Shown: positions 32,887 to 44,943 of the stretch, one piece after another
How the letters are laid out: each line of letters opens with the position of its first letter
Numbering within the stretch: position 1 is the first letter of the stretch
Translations under genes and position numbers: made by a program
Assembly (NCBI GenBank): GCA_019671135.1
Contig: JAHRHY010000001.1
Coordinates: 3,658,001 to 3,722,000 of the forward strand
Origin: Linnemannia hyalina
Lineage: Eukaryota > Mortierellomycota > Mortierellomycetes > Mortierellales > Mortierellaceae
DNA: 64,000 bases
Reading direction: 5' to 3'
The notes under the pieces: generated by a model
The model's input: only the letters and a program-made list of their open reading frames with translations
Databases searched by the model: none
Told to the model about the DNA's origin: nothing

Positions 32887-34407
32887 TTACTGGAGGAATG
32901 CCTTCAAGGACTCAATCTGTGCCAGAACGGTAGCACGACTAGTTCCTCCAGGTGTGCAACGGTTCTCAATACTCTGTTCAAAGTTCCACACTTTTGTAAC
33001 ATCCTCCTCAAACGAAGGATGGAGAGACTTGAAGTCAGCCAAGGACAAATCGGCCATTGTGCACTTGCGTTCCTCGGCCATACGGACAGCCTCGCCCGAG
33101 ATATGATGGGTCTCACGGAAGGGGACTCCCTTCCTGACAAGGTACTCTGCCAAATCGGTGGCGAGCATGTCAATGCTCATACTGGCCAACATCCGCTCGG
33201 GGCGGATGGTGAGGGTCGAAAGGACACCCGTGGTGATCTGGAGGGAGCCCATGAGGGTGTCGTAGGCGTCAAAGACAGGTTCCTTGTCCTCCTGGAGGTC
33301 TTTGTTGTAGGTGCTTGGGGTGCCCTTGTAGGCCATCATGAACCCGGTCATGCCGCCAAAGACGCGCCCGGACTTGCCACGGAGCAATTCCAAGCTGTCA
33401 GGGTTCTTTTTCTGAGGCATCAAACTGCTTCCGGTACTAAAAATGAGTAGTAAGAAAAAGTAACGAGACCATGTTTGGGGGAGGGGAGGTTAAGATTATG
33501 GCTCATAATGCAAAGAAAGAGGAACGTGAGAGATTGTCGAAAAAAATCGTTACCTGTATGCATCGGCAAGCTGGACAAATCCAAACTCGCTTGTACTGTA
33601 GATGATAAGGTCCTCTGAGAAACGACTGATGTGGACCATCGTCAACGAGGCCCAGAACAAGAACTCGGCCACAAAGTCACGGTCACTGACTCCATAAAGA
33701 GAATTGGGCATCACTCGGTCAAAGCCCAACTCCTTTGCAAGAAAGTCTCGGTCGATCTGGAAGGGGTTGCCGGCAAGGGCACCGGATCCGAGGGGGAGCT
33801 GGTTCAAGCGGTCGAGGAGCTGCTCCAGACGCTGGCAATCGGCGTGCCAGGACCAGGCATGGGCCAGGATCAGATGAGACCACCGGATGGGCTGGGCGCG
33901 CTGCAAGTGGGTATATCCGGGCATGATCACATCAATCTCGTTCTCGGCACGCTCGACAGCAGCGGCAATGAGTTCCTTGAGGACAACAACCAACTTGCGG
34001 CCCTCGTCACGGACCCAGATTCGGAAATCCGTTGCGACCTGGTCGTTACGAGAACGTCCCGTGTGGAGCTTTCCAGAGATGGAGGTCCCGATGATCTCTC
34101 CCAGACGGCGCTCGTTAGCAGTATGGATATCTTCATCGCCATCCTGGATAACAAAGCTGTTGGATTCCCACTCGGCCAGGACCTTATCGAGCCCTTCGTG
34201 GAGCTTTGAGGCCTCGTGTTCGGTGATGATGTTTTTGAGGGCGAGGGCCTTGGCGTAGGCCTGGGAGCCGATGACATCGGCCTTGTAGAAGCGACAGTCG
34301 AAGGAGATCGAGGCATTGAACTTTTCCATCAAGGGGTCGTTCTTTCCTGTGAAGCGGCCGCCCCAGAGTTTGCGGGCGGCGGGAGCCTGTGCTGTTGTGG
34401 ATGACAT
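32887..34407 (-). CDS. ARG4: argininosuccinate lyase
   Basis: Exons 34407-33554 and 33436-32887 give 467 residues. It belongs to the fumarase/aspartase superfamily and splits argininosuccinate to arginine and fumarate, the last step of arginine synthesis. Conserved blocks are [57 protein letters not shown] (catalytic His) and the superfamily signature [12 protein letters not shown], which carries the catalytic Ser and begins just after the single intron. Length and all motifs are normal. No targeting peptide is obvious, so the enzyme is probably cytosolic, as in yeast. Confidence 0.96.
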
Positions 34408-34934
34408 GTCTTTTTTATGTGAGTGAAGGGTTATGGTATGGTATATATGATACGGTACGGTATGGAGAGTGGTGAGTGTTTGTGTAAGAGAGAGAGAGAA
34501 AGAGAGAGTAAAGAGAAAGAGAAAGAGAAAGAGAAAGAGAAAGATAGATGAAGAAAGGGATGAGCTCCTTCGTGCGCCTTTTTATGCGTGGGCCTGGGAT
34601 TACCTGACCAGAAATGATTCAGATCTGAAGACTGCTTTTCCGTGGGAATTAAAGTTTCACGGATCGTGAGTCTGACTGCCTCATTTTCCTTCTTAGATCG
34701 ACCTCCCAGTAGGAGGCAGGGTACGGTACAGTACTGTACGTGTCAATGAAGAATGTGTATAGGAAGGAGTTCGTTCACTTTTCTTTACTTATTTATATTC
34801 TTATGTACATGTGTAGGTCGGGCGACTGGCCCGCGGTATCGTTGCAAATCATCAAAAAAGCGTTCTCCTGATTAACATAACAGCAGGCAAGGAAAAAAAA
34901 AAAAAAAAAAAAAAAAGACCATTATCATCATCAT
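34408..34934. other. ARG4 upstream region with AGAGAA repeats
   Basis: This contains TATGGTATGG-type and TACGGT repeats just before the ARG4 start, a purine hexanucleotide repeat (AGAGAA)n at about 34487-34545, and an A24 run at 34893-34916 next to the 3' end of the next gene. No gene is seen. Confidence 0.55.
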
Positions 34935-36524
34935 TCAGCCCGAGGCCTGAGTGGCCGTAATGGCTTTTGCCCCTCCCTGGCTCATCATCGCCCGCATCCT
35001 CTCCACCTCCTCCCGCGCACTCGCCACCCTCTTCTCCACACTGTCCTTGGCCTGATCAACCATCAAATGCGCCTTGGCCGTCATCTCCTTCGACCGCTGC
35101 TGAATCTCGGCGCTCGACTTTTCAATGATTTCCGTCGACATCTTTTGCACCTCCTCCGCACGGAATTGAAGATATCCAGTCGTCTGGTTGGCCGTATGCA
35201 AAAATCCTCCGGCACTTGTTAGCACAGCACCCAATACATTACTAAGGGGGGTTTTAACAGTAGTATGCACAGCAAAGAACGATTGCATTAGTGAGAGAGT
35301 TCCTTTCATAAACATCGGTGAACAATGGAGAAAGCTTAGAGTGGAGTTGACGACACATACCGTGCAATGTGATCGTACCACCATCCGAGGAGGGGCATGC
35401 TCTGTACAATTCCTTCGAGGGACCAAGAGTCCTGGTGGCTGTAGATCATTGGGCCTTCGGGTGTGTCCTTGAACAGCAGAGTTGTCGTGGCAGGAACTTG
35501 AAGGTTAAGCATCGGAAAGACGCGAGGGCGAAGATTCTGGACGAGGGAGATGATGGCCGTGTGTCCGCTAATAGTCAAGCCAGCATTTTTTTTTTCATAT
35601 TAGTCAATGCACACGTTTCTCGCTACCGTACTTGTTTGAATGGGTAACAGCGCAATGAAAAAAAGTGCAGGGCTGTACTTACTCAAAGACAATATTAGTG
35701 ACCTCTGGCTCGTCCTTGTTGAGCGATGTCCATACCCGAAAGACTTTACGGATATTGTAGCGACCTTCGACGGTCAATGCTGGATGTACATATCTATAAC
35801 ATGTCAATGTCAATTTCAATGTCAATAATGGCCGTGGTAATAACAATGCGAATGCCAATACCGAGGGTCAATTGGTGGTTCTAGGACCAATGCTAATGTA
35901 TATCTGTGCTGTTCTTTGAGAGTCGAGTCCCTGTCACAGATCACGACTTGTTGTTGCATTGCATTGTCAAACACCTGTTCTCTGTCTCAGTCCCTCCTTG
36001 ACCTGAAAAAGAACAACACCTGCATGGATGATTGCATAAACACCAGACCCGATCATGGACAGCAAAGAATTTAACGAAAACAACCAAAAATAAAAACAAC
36101 AAAGCATACAGCATCAAGGCTTACATACTTGGCATCATCGGTAAAAAAGTCCTCTAGGATCTCCTTGTGCATCTCCTCGTCGTAGCTTGTGAGACGATTG
36201 GCGAGCCACCAAATGAACTCCATGTTTCTATCTGCACTCCATTGAATCCGGACATGACAAAGCGTTAGATTGAGAAGGTGCCTTTTTCTTTTCGGAAGTA
36301 AGAAGAGCGTGGAGGGATTTTTTGGGGAAGGGGAGGGGAGGGAGGGAAGGAGTTGTCAATTGCTCACCAACTGCTTCCCCCCTCGTCATGGTTGCACCAA
36401 CAAAAAAAAAAGGGAATCGTTACGTACCTGTGATGGCATCGTGGTTGTTACTACTGATGTTACTGATCCCGCTGACACTGCTGCTCCTGGTGGATGAACC
36501 ATAGCTTCGGTTGGAGGAGCTCAT
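34935..36524 (-). CDS. NTF2-like (SnoaL-type) domain protein with C-terminal coiled coil
   Basis: Five exons (36524-36428, 36231-36129, 35793-35683, 35567-35361, 35241-34935) join in frame to 274 residues. The N-terminus is Ser/Asn-rich. Residues about 35-175 look like a fungal NTF2-like/SnoaL-like fold: a helix (WWLANRLTSYDEEMHKE), a strand pair (DDAKYVHPALTVEGRYNIRKVF) and a late strand (MIYSHQDSWSL). A short apolar segment follows (NVLGAVLTSAGGFLHT), then a helical, charged tail (about 195-260) with coiled-coil character. I do not know its function. The family assignment rests on overall pattern only, since no catalytic motif is visible. All four introns have GT...AG ends; the second donor is placed at GTATGT because it alone keeps the frame. 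Confidence 0.7.
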
Positions 36525-37199
36525 TGTATTATTTTTTTGTTGTTGTTGATGCTGGTTTGGATCGAGAGGGAGTTTTAGTGAGATGAGAGAGGTGGGACGG
36601 AATGAAATGTACAAGAACAGAAATAAGAAAAGGTTGCACAGAAAGGGCGGGGTTGGTTGTTGTTGCCTTCTTGTCCAATAAGAACAGGAGAGAAAAAGGG
36701 TTCAGGAACACCTGCTTTGTGTGGAGAAGAGCGTTTGTTTTTTTTGTTGGTGTTGTCTGCTATAGTTGTCGTGGAGGGAAGGGGAGAGCGAGGGAGGAGA
36801 TAAAAACAACGATCGAGGAGAGAGAGAAAGAGAGAAAGAAGGAAAGAAAGAGAGAGAGAGAGAAACTAGGGGAAAGAGGAGTTCAAGGGGGAGCTGGCTA
36901 TAGAGAAGGAAGGCGAGGAGGGAGAGTAACAGAAAGAAAATAAAGGCAGGCGATCAGAAGGGAGGGAAGGGAATAGGGAAGAGGTGGAGACGAGAAGAGA
37001 AGAGAAGAGAAGAGAAGAGAAGAGAAGAGAAGAGAAGAATATAGAAGAAGGAATAGAGGGGAAGGGGAAGGGGAAAAGAAGGAAAGAAAGAAGGAAAGAA
37101 CGAAGGAAAGAAGGAAAGAAAGAAAGAAAGGAAAAGAGAACCATGGTGGTACATGTCTTTATTATATCCTCTGGCGAAGTTGGGCAGGGAAGGATGGCC

Positions 37200-37234
<35 letters not shown>

Positions 37235-38446
37235 TCTATTCGGGAAGGGAGGGAACAAGGGAACAAGGGAACAAGGGACAGGGAGAGGGGAAGAAGGGAG
37301 GGTGCGATATGCATTCCCTCTTCCTGCGTCCTGCGTCCTTCTTCCTTCTTTCTTCCCTTCTTCCTGCGCTGCGTGCCACAAACAAACCAAAACCAAGAAA
37401 GAAACAAAAAAAAAAAAAAAAACAATTAAATAAAGGATGCACGTCGACCTGTCCCTTTTCTTGATTTGTTTTAGTTCTTTGGTGCAATACCGCATCCTTG
37501 CCTTGCCCCAACGAAAATAAAAAAAAGAAAGTTGGGTGACCACGCACACATACACCTGTTTGCCACTGGCGCAAAGTGAGATGTAAAAAAGAAGATGTTC
37601 TCCACACCTACACTTATTCTTGTTCATGTTCATATTCGGTGTTCTTGTTCCTCTCGGTGCCTTCGGTGCCCCGTCTCCATCGCTCTTGGTCTGGCTCCTC
37701 CTCAACCCCTTCCCATCTGCCAGGAACCGTGCCATCCACCAACCACCTGACCAAAATGAGATGCACAGTTCAACTCTATTTCAATTCGTGATCACTGATG
37801 AAAAAGATCTCTCTTCCCTTTTGCTTCACTCTCTTTTCGCGGTGACCCCTTGGCGATGCAGCAATGAAGGCTACACCAAAGTACATTACAAATTTGATGC
37901 CCCTCTCTTCTTTATCGCTTCTCAAAAACACTCTTGCTGGTAAGAACGGGACAGTCAACAAAACAAACAAAACAAACAAAACAATAAAAAACTAGCAACA
38001 ATGGGACAAGAAAAAAGGAAAAAAGGAAAAAAGGAAAAAAGGTGGGAAGATTACCGCAATGCTTTTGTCTCTCCACTGAACTGTGCTCGACTGCTCGGTG
38101 ACACAAACACAAACTTTCAGCCACGCGGCTTACGACACACATACATGTTTGTACACCGCGGTGTACATCGCCATACACACACCCTGTTCCCCCCAAAGTT
38201 TCTTTTCTTGTCTTGACTTGTCTTGTTTCCGAACAAATCTTGCCAAAAAAAAAAAAAAAACCACACGGCATCTTCCCCTTCTTCCTTCTCTCTCAATGTC
38301 GAGAGATGTTCTCTTGGTAAACCCCGTAGTACTCGTGTTTGACACTTGCAACATAACTATCATTCTTGCTGACTGGTGGCTAAATGCTCGTTTATAAGTC
38401 GGCAGTCAGACACGATTTATTCATTGGCCTCATCAAGTACAACGCG
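36525..38446. other. 1.9 kb gene-free, repeat-rich region
   Basis: No gene is supported. The sequence is dominated by purine tracts on the plus strand (36780-37140), including a pentanucleotide AGAGA/GAAGA array (about 36990-37037), a GAT trinucleotide array (37201-37233), GGGAACAA repeats (about 37245-37280), an A run near 37406, AACAAAAC repeats (about 37957-37985) and GGAAAAAA repeats (about 38016-38042). The long minus-strand frame over 36866-37735 is only low-complexity translation. Confidence 0.65.
37201..37233 (+). repeat. GAT trinucleotide microsatellite
   Basis: An almost perfect run of TGA/GAT units, about 11 copies, in non-coding sequence. Confidence 0.9.
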
Positions 38447-38734
38447 TCATGCTGTAGTATCCACTTTTTGAAACTCGGCACGTTTCTCCAATGCTGACGG
38501 GAGGTCACCTTCGTCATTCAAGGTAGAGAGTGAATGCGAGACGGCATAGTCTTGTGCAGAGAGGCCCGCCATGTGCATCATAGGAACGAGTTGGCGTTTC
38601 GCAAGCAAAGAATGGTTATCTGCCTGAACGCCAGGGGTGTGGTCCTCCTTGCCTGGGGTGACTGGGACAGGGAGAGCGCCGGTGCCAGTAGCGAGGATGA
38701 CAATGGCGAATATAGTTTTGGGGCAAAACCTCAT
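38447..38734 (-). CDS. small secreted precursor with two Lys-Arg processing sites
   Basis: This single-exon frame of 95 residues has a clear signal peptide (about residues 1-20, ending GTGA) and a short Pro-rich pro-region. Lys-Arg pairs lie at residues 46-47 and 84-85. Cleavage by a Kex2-type protease at both would free a peptide of about 36 residues (48-83) with no cysteine, Met/His-rich at its start. I do not recognise the family. It may be a small secreted protein, a peptide signal or a hyphal-surface peptide; none of these is shown by the sequence. The start at 38734 is chosen because the signal peptide begins there; the frame stays open upstream to 38974 without meaningful sequence. It is divergent from the M28 protease gene. 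Confidence 0.6.
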   Translation of the reverse strand: MRFCPKTIFAIVILATGTGALPVPVTPGKEDHTPGVQADNHSLLAKRQLVPMMHMAGLSAQDYAVSHSLSTLNDEGDLPSALEKRAEFQKVDTTA

Positions 38735-39047
38735 TTGAATATGTCGGCGAGTGGTGGAGTAGGAAGTGTGGTGAATTGAAAGAGAGGGCCAGAAAAGAAT
38801 GGGAAAAGAATGAAAGGAGATAAATTCGGATTTATTTGAGGTGGAGAAAGAGAGGACCCCTTTGAGCACGGAGTCGTGTCTCTCCATATCTCCATATCTC
38901 CATCCATTTTCTATCATACCCATGTACGAGGCAGTGACTAGGAGGCTCTTAAGGGTCTTCACCCCGCCCTGCATATTTACACCCCTTTTCTCGTTTATTT
39001 CGTCTTCTTCACTTCTTCATTGTTTCCTCACCTCCCACCCACTATCC
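38735..39047. promoter_or_regulatory. divergent promoter between the secreted precursor and the M28 protease
   Basis: 313 nt separate the two start codons. A CATATCTC repeat occurs near 38884-38900. No specific site can be assigned. Confidence 0.45.
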
Positions 39048-42000
39048 ATGACATCCCTTGGCAGCGCGGCATTGAAGCAGCGCCATCCCACCTCCCTCCG
39101 AGAGGAGTCCCCCTCCAAAACACCGCATGATCTTGACACCCTATCTCCTCCTCTGCCCGTAAACGCAAACACAAACACAAACAACAAACATCATCCCTAT
39201 CAACAGCTCACCATAGACTCGAACGGGAAAAATCCAAGGACAACGACGAAGACAACGACAAGGACAAGCAAGGACTCATTTCAGTTCCCACGCTCTACCT
39301 TCAGCGCATGTGCTCTTTATCTCGGCTTCCTTATCTCACTTGCCATTCTAGCCTTCCAGCTCCACTATACCCTTCCGACCCCAGTTTCGTCCGCGGATGG
39401 TGCACTGGTAGTCGACCCATTGACAGGACAGAGGCAATTCTCGGAAGAAAACGTTCGCAGGGTTGTCAGGCATCTTTCAGAAGACATCGGCTACAGGATT
39501 GTTGGTACGGAACAGGACCAGGAGACGCAGGTGTACCTTCTGAGTGAGATCCAAGCTTTGAAGATGCAGGCAGAGAAGGAAGGCGTAAGATGGTCGAGTA
39601 CTCCTGTCTCTGAAGGGAAGGGTGTAGTTCCTGCAGCCTTTCCCAAGTTCGATGTGTGGACCCAAAAGGACGACGGAGCGCACCAGTTCGACTTTATGTC
39701 CAAGGGTATGTTTGCTCGTTTTGTTTTCTTATTCTCGTCGCATTATCACAAGACTTGCCATGTTATTTGTCTTCAACGCCATTTGCTATGGACAAATTAT
39801 TCACCCGTGCTTTAGGGATTACGTGTCCATTCTAGCCACCTGCAAGGCAACAAGGAGGGAGCAGAAGAAGAAAAGGAAGGACCCCATGGGCTCGAGCGCT
39901 AACTGCCCATTTCTTTCTCCATCTCTTCTCGTTACTAGTGGTGATGAAGATGTACGCCAATATGACCAACATTATCGTGCGGCTCTCCTGCGGTCCCGAG
40001 TGCGACGAAAATGCAGTCTTGCTGAACGCACATTACGACACTACCCTGGGGAGCCCGGGTGCTGTGGACGACGCACTCCCGATCGGAGTCATGGTGGAGC
40101 TCATCCGGATTCTCAGCCAACGGCCTGCCCTCAAGAAGAACAGCCTTATCTTTCGTAATAAGCCCTTCAGGCCTCCCGAAACCACGACGCTTTTATTCGT
40201 TACCACGATGGAACAAATGTGCAAGCACTCACCACCAAGGTTTCGTTGTCTCAATTCCTTATCTAATAGTGTTCAACGGCGGCGAAGAGTCGCTGCAGGA
40301 TGCATCGCACTCTTTTATCAACAACCATCCCCTCAGGAAATACATCAAAGCCGTCATCAACCTGGAAGGCTGTGGGACAAGTGGACCTGAGATTCTATTT
40401 CAGGCCAACTCCCGCTCCATGATCGAGGCATACAGCCAGGTGCCATACCCCCATGCAACTGTTCTCGCCAACGACCTCTTCGCCACCGGGGTACTCCTGT
40501 CAGACACAGACTACAGGATCTTTGTACAGGAGAACCTCACGGGACTCGACATGGCGGTGTACAAGAACAGCTACCTGTACCACACACATCTTGACCTGGA
40601 CCGCAACATGGAGCAAGGTCTTCCCCAACATCTCGGTGAAAACACCCTGGCCCTCGCCATCTATGTCGGAGACAATCTCGATGTAACCCAGCTGGTGGAG
40701 ACATCCAGCGTTGTCTTTTTTGATGTCCTTGGGCTGTTCTTTGTCTCCTATTCTCTTAGCGCTGCGATCTGGTCACACATTGTAATCGGAGCCTTGGCTG
40801 TCTTTGCCGTCGCCATCGGGGCGTGTCGACCTACACTGCGGTCAGTCGTATCTGTTCCACTGTCATTAGTCGCTGCGCTATTGGCACCCAATCTCACGGC
40901 ACTTTTCCTCCGCGCTATTGGACGACCCATGATTTGGTTTTCACACGAGTGGCTCCCCCTTGTGCTTTACGGGCCACTTGGTGCCGCAGCCATGTTAACT
41001 GTACAGTGGCTGTTCCACGACAAGACGGTCTCCAACGGCGAAAACGAGCTCAGGACACTCTCAGGCATCACCGTGCTCTACACAATTCTGATGGCGGCTG
41101 CCTCAATAGCCAAGATCGCCAGCAGCTACTTTATCGCCCTTTACTCCTTGGTCAGCAGTGTGGCTCTCATTTTCAACCACAAAAGGATCGCCCAAACTCA
41201 TGGGAGCAATATATTGACAGTCGACTACTTGACCTATTTTGTGGCATCGGGAGTTCAAACACTCTACGGGATCTACCTGGGATTCAGTCTGTTTGACCTG
41301 ATTGTTCCCTTGACTGGACGCATTGGAGTCACCGCGCCTGTGGACAATGTCATGGCGGTCGTTACTGGATTCAGCGTCTTTTTCGTCAGCCCTCCGCTCT
41401 TGGCTTTCTCTCATCGATTCGGTTCCATTGTGCTCAAGAAGACTATTCTCTGCCTCCTACTGGCACAAGTGGCGATCGTCCTCGTTGGGTTATCGGTCCT
41501 TTCGCCTTACGACAACATGCATCCGAAACGCGTGTTTATTCAGCACCTCCGCAACACGACATCTGGCGAATCGCTACTATATGTCGCCCACGCTGACCCC
41601 GGCCCCTTCTACGATCTTTATGTCACGGAGCTGGAATCAATGTACCAGATCAAGGCGACGTTCAGGAGCGGATTTGACAACCCTGGCGACTGGAACTCAA
41701 TTTATCCATTCAGCCAATTCCTGGATTCGTATGTTCTCGACACAACGCCATATATCCGCCGCCACACCTCCAACACGACTCTCGCACAATCGTCCGAGCC
41801 TCTAACAAGTCTGATTCATGACGCGCCCAGGCTGGTTGCTGAAAACGTTTCGTACGATCCCAAGACGGGTCTCCGAAAGCTCAGTATCCTTTGCACACAT
41901 CCAAACTACATCTGGACGGTCACCAGCTTTGATGCAGAGGTGGTTTCGTGGTCCATGGACGTCGATGTGCCCTCGAAGGATCACTTTCACTATGTGATCC

Positions 42001-42242
42001 GCAATGCTGGTGGCTACCGTGGTGAGGGGTGGCGACTGGATCTAGAATATCGCGCCACAGGACCGGAAGATCGTCTGCACGTGGAATTAACGGCGATGGA
42101 GACTGAAGGATTTGGGAAGGATATTGAGCGTGAGCTCGAAGGTAGTGGTGATATTGGGGTGATGCGTAGGCTGGTCAATGCGCGTCCAGAGTACATCACA
42201 TTGACATACTTCAGTTGTGTCCTTAGCCACTTTGATCTGTAG
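39048..42242 (+). CDS. PFF1: M28 membrane metalloprotease (ERMP1 / vacuolar membrane protease Pff1 type)
   Basis: Exons 39048-39705, 39939-40154 and 40270-42242 give 948 residues, similar to fungal Pff1-type proteins. After a disordered Thr/Asn-rich N-terminus there is one membrane segment (ALYLGFLISLAILAFQL). The M28 zinc peptidase domain follows, with ligands in LLNAHYDTTLG (His, Asp), AVDDA (Asp), FNGGEES (Glu pair) and the late His in YHTHLDLD. Then come about eight hydrophobic helices (from VVFFDVLGLFFVSYSL to IVLVGLSVL) and a lumenal C-terminal domain. Substrates are unknown in fungi; the homologues reside in ER or vacuole membranes. The second intron lies between LIF and LFNGGEES and contains frame-breaking sequence, so its removal is required. 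Confidence 0.93.
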
Positions 42243-42425
42243 AAACGTAGAAACAAGAAATGAAGCGCGTTCGTTGTGACTGCTCTTTCTATTATGCTGT
42301 GGTTCATGCCTTCAACAGTTTTTTCTTTCTTTTCCCGCCATGCACTTTCAACATTACGACACGACGGCATCAGCAACAACAGCACAGAAACAACAATACT
42401 TCTATAAAGGAAGAACTGTCTGCTC

Positions 42426-44838
42426 ATGAAGACTCTTTCGATTCCTGCCAACGAGGCCACACAGAGATTAGAACAGGCATTCCAACTCGTCTTCAACACT
42501 TCAGCACAGGAGTACGCTCAACTCTGCAATACGTTCAGCTCCCTAGGAGGCCTTCCCCGAGCATGGATCGTCAAGGGAGAGTCAGGCACAGGTGTGTATT
42601 TTGCGGTCATACAGCTGGATAGTTGGCTATAGGCACGTCTATGTATGTCACCGCGCAGCTGAGCGCATCGTCCTGATCATTGAATTGGTTACTCTTACTG
42701 CACATAGGCAAGACATACTTGGCCAATGTTCTCTGCAAAAAGTATGGTGTCGATCGAGTCGTGACAGTGACAATTGGTGATCTCGCCGTCATGTATCCTG
42801 GTGACTTACTCAAGGGCCTTACAACCTACCTTGGATCTTCAAAACAATTCTCCAAGACCGTCGGTAGGAGGGGTTATTTTTATTTTGACGTGTTCTTTCA
42901 AAGAGATCGATATCGGTATGACATTTTACAATTAGATACTGAAATAGTCATACCACAATGTATTACTGTTTTGAACTTTGCCTAGTTATTCTGGACAACA
43001 TTGAGCTTATATTCCCTCGCGACGACAGCAACTTTTCCCTTGTCTACGCGCTCCAGTCATGGATCCAGGAACTCAAGGACCAGGAGAATCTATCTTTGAA
43101 CTCTGCCACGACAAATACCTCCCACCGTCGAGTAGTGGTTCTCGGATTGACACAGGATGCTCGTGCACTGGATCCCTCTGTCGCAACCATGTTTGACGAC
43201 TCTATCGAACTCGATATCCCCACACCCGAGGAGCGATCTGTCATTCTGCAAGCTAGTGCTGTCAACCACCAGATGACCGGGCAACAGGATTTCGCTTCGG
43301 AGGTCGAGGCAGTGTCACAAAAGTGCCACGGGTATCTTCCAGCGGATTTGGATGCTCTTTGTACGCAGGCCGCTGTGATTGCCCACGGACATGGGCGCGG
43401 ATTGAATAATTGCAGCAAACAAGACTTTTACGACGGGATGAAGGCTATTCGAGTCTCGGCACTACGACAGAATACAAGCGTCCAAAAAGTAGACCCTGTA
43501 TATTGGAGCGACATCGGAGGGCTTGAACACGTCAAGGTACAGCCACGTTTCCTTGTCATTTTCACTTTTGTCACCTCCCTTTCGGTCATCTCTTTTATCT
43601 AAGGGGCTATTTACAATCTGTTGTCCTGAACGTATAGAAAACTTTGGAGGAGTCCGTAATCTGGCTGTACAAGCACGCTGAGGCATATTCACGGATGGGT
43701 ATTAGTCCTTCCAAAGGAGTCCTTTTGTAAGTTTAATTGCTATCGTTTATTGAGCAGAGTGCATGCATGTGGCGCGAAGCTTCAACGGTTAGCTTACATT
43801 TCGCACCATCTTTTTTCTACAGATACGGGCCACCAGGGACAGGCAAGACCCTACTTGCCAAGGCGGTCGCCACCGAGTCCGAGGCCAACTTTATGGCGGT
43901 GTCGATTCCGGAACTGATCAAAGGAGAGGTCGGAGAATCTGAAAAGGCGATCGCCAAGGTCTTTAAGACGGCATCAAAGTGCAGTCCGTGCATTGTTTTC
44001 TTGGACGAGCTGGAGGCCATTTTTGGAACGAGAGAATCAAGCGGCGGTCTTGGAAAACAGGTGAGGATAACTCTCCTACTTACGGTTGTATTTATTTGAC
44101 GTCGTTTATATTTAATTGACGTCATTTAAAGCGCATGTAAACTGGCAGCTAACCCATTTTTATTATTCTCGGATCTGTGTGTGTCCCAGTTAATTTCACA
44201 ACTTCTCCTCGAGATGGACGGGTGCTCGGGAGGTGTTGTTATCTTGGCGGCCACCAACCACCCTGAAGCGATCGACAACTCTATCTTGCGACCAGGTAAG
44301 GAAGGGCACCGCAAGTTTCGTCAATGCAAACGGTTTTGTTCAACCTCACTCTCTTTCTCTCTCTCTCTGACCCTGATCGTTTGTTTGCTTTCACAATAGG
44401 TCGACTCGATAGGCTGGTATATGTTCCTCCACCAACCCTGGATGAAAGAGTCACCATTTTGAGGATCTTGCAGAAGTCGACGCGATTCTCGGAGACTACG
44501 GATTTGTACACCGTCGGGAACCTGACGAGCAACTTTACAGGAGCGGATATGAAAGCCCTTGTGCGGAAAGCAGGTCTTTACGCGCTAAAGGACAACAGGG
44601 TAAGGGTCCATATGTTGTTATGATTTTTGCTCTGGTCGCTTGGCGTCACCCAAACGGGGGGGAACGATGGTTACACACAACTGACTTGTACCAACAAATC
44701 TCCTTTTGCTCCCCCTCCCACGCCCCTGTTTGCTAGACACAAATTGAGTCCCGGGATTTCTTTGCGGCCACTTCAGACGTTCAACCATCTGTAAACCAGT
44801 TTGGACTACTTCGGTATGAGCAATTCCGGCGGAAATAA
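42426..44838 (+). CDS. tandem AAA+ ATPase with degenerate first ATPase domain (Cdc48/AFG2-like)
   Basis: Eight exons (42426-42591, 42708-42863, 42986-43536, 43638-43726, 43823-44060, 44190-44295, 44400-44599, 44737-44838) encode 535 residues. D1 has Walker A GESGTGKT (residues 51-58), but its Walker B is VILDN, with Asn112 in place of the catalytic Glu, and the usual RPGRFD arginine-finger segment is replaced by [11 protein letters not shown]2 is complete: [11 protein letters not shown] linker, GPPGTGKT (323-330), FLDELEA (Asp382, Glu383), [10 protein letters not shown] sensor 1 and LRPGRLDR. Such proteins form hexamers that thread proteins or ribosome-assembly complexes. D2 most resembles the AFG2B (SPATA5L1) group, as does the gene at 47930-50887, but the protein is short and has no N-terminal domain. 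Exact orthology is uncertain. Confidence 0.85.
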
Positions 44839-44872
44839 ATAATACACGAGTAAAAAAGAAAGCAATAGCCAG

Positions 44873-44874
<2 letters not shown>

Positions 44875-44911
<37 letters not shown>
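44875..44911 (+). repeat. TG dinucleotide microsatellite
   Basis: About 18 TG units lie just after the AAA ATPase stop and before the convergent F-box gene end. Confidence 0.92.
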
Positions 44912-44912
<1 letters not shown>

Positions 44913-44943
44913 ATACATATATAATATGGTACAGGGTATTTAT

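Noticed and set aside
36866..37735. 289-codon minus-strand frame
   Set aside because: Translation of purine/pyrimidine microsatellites (Ser/Leu/Phe and His runs); no complexity or splice logic.
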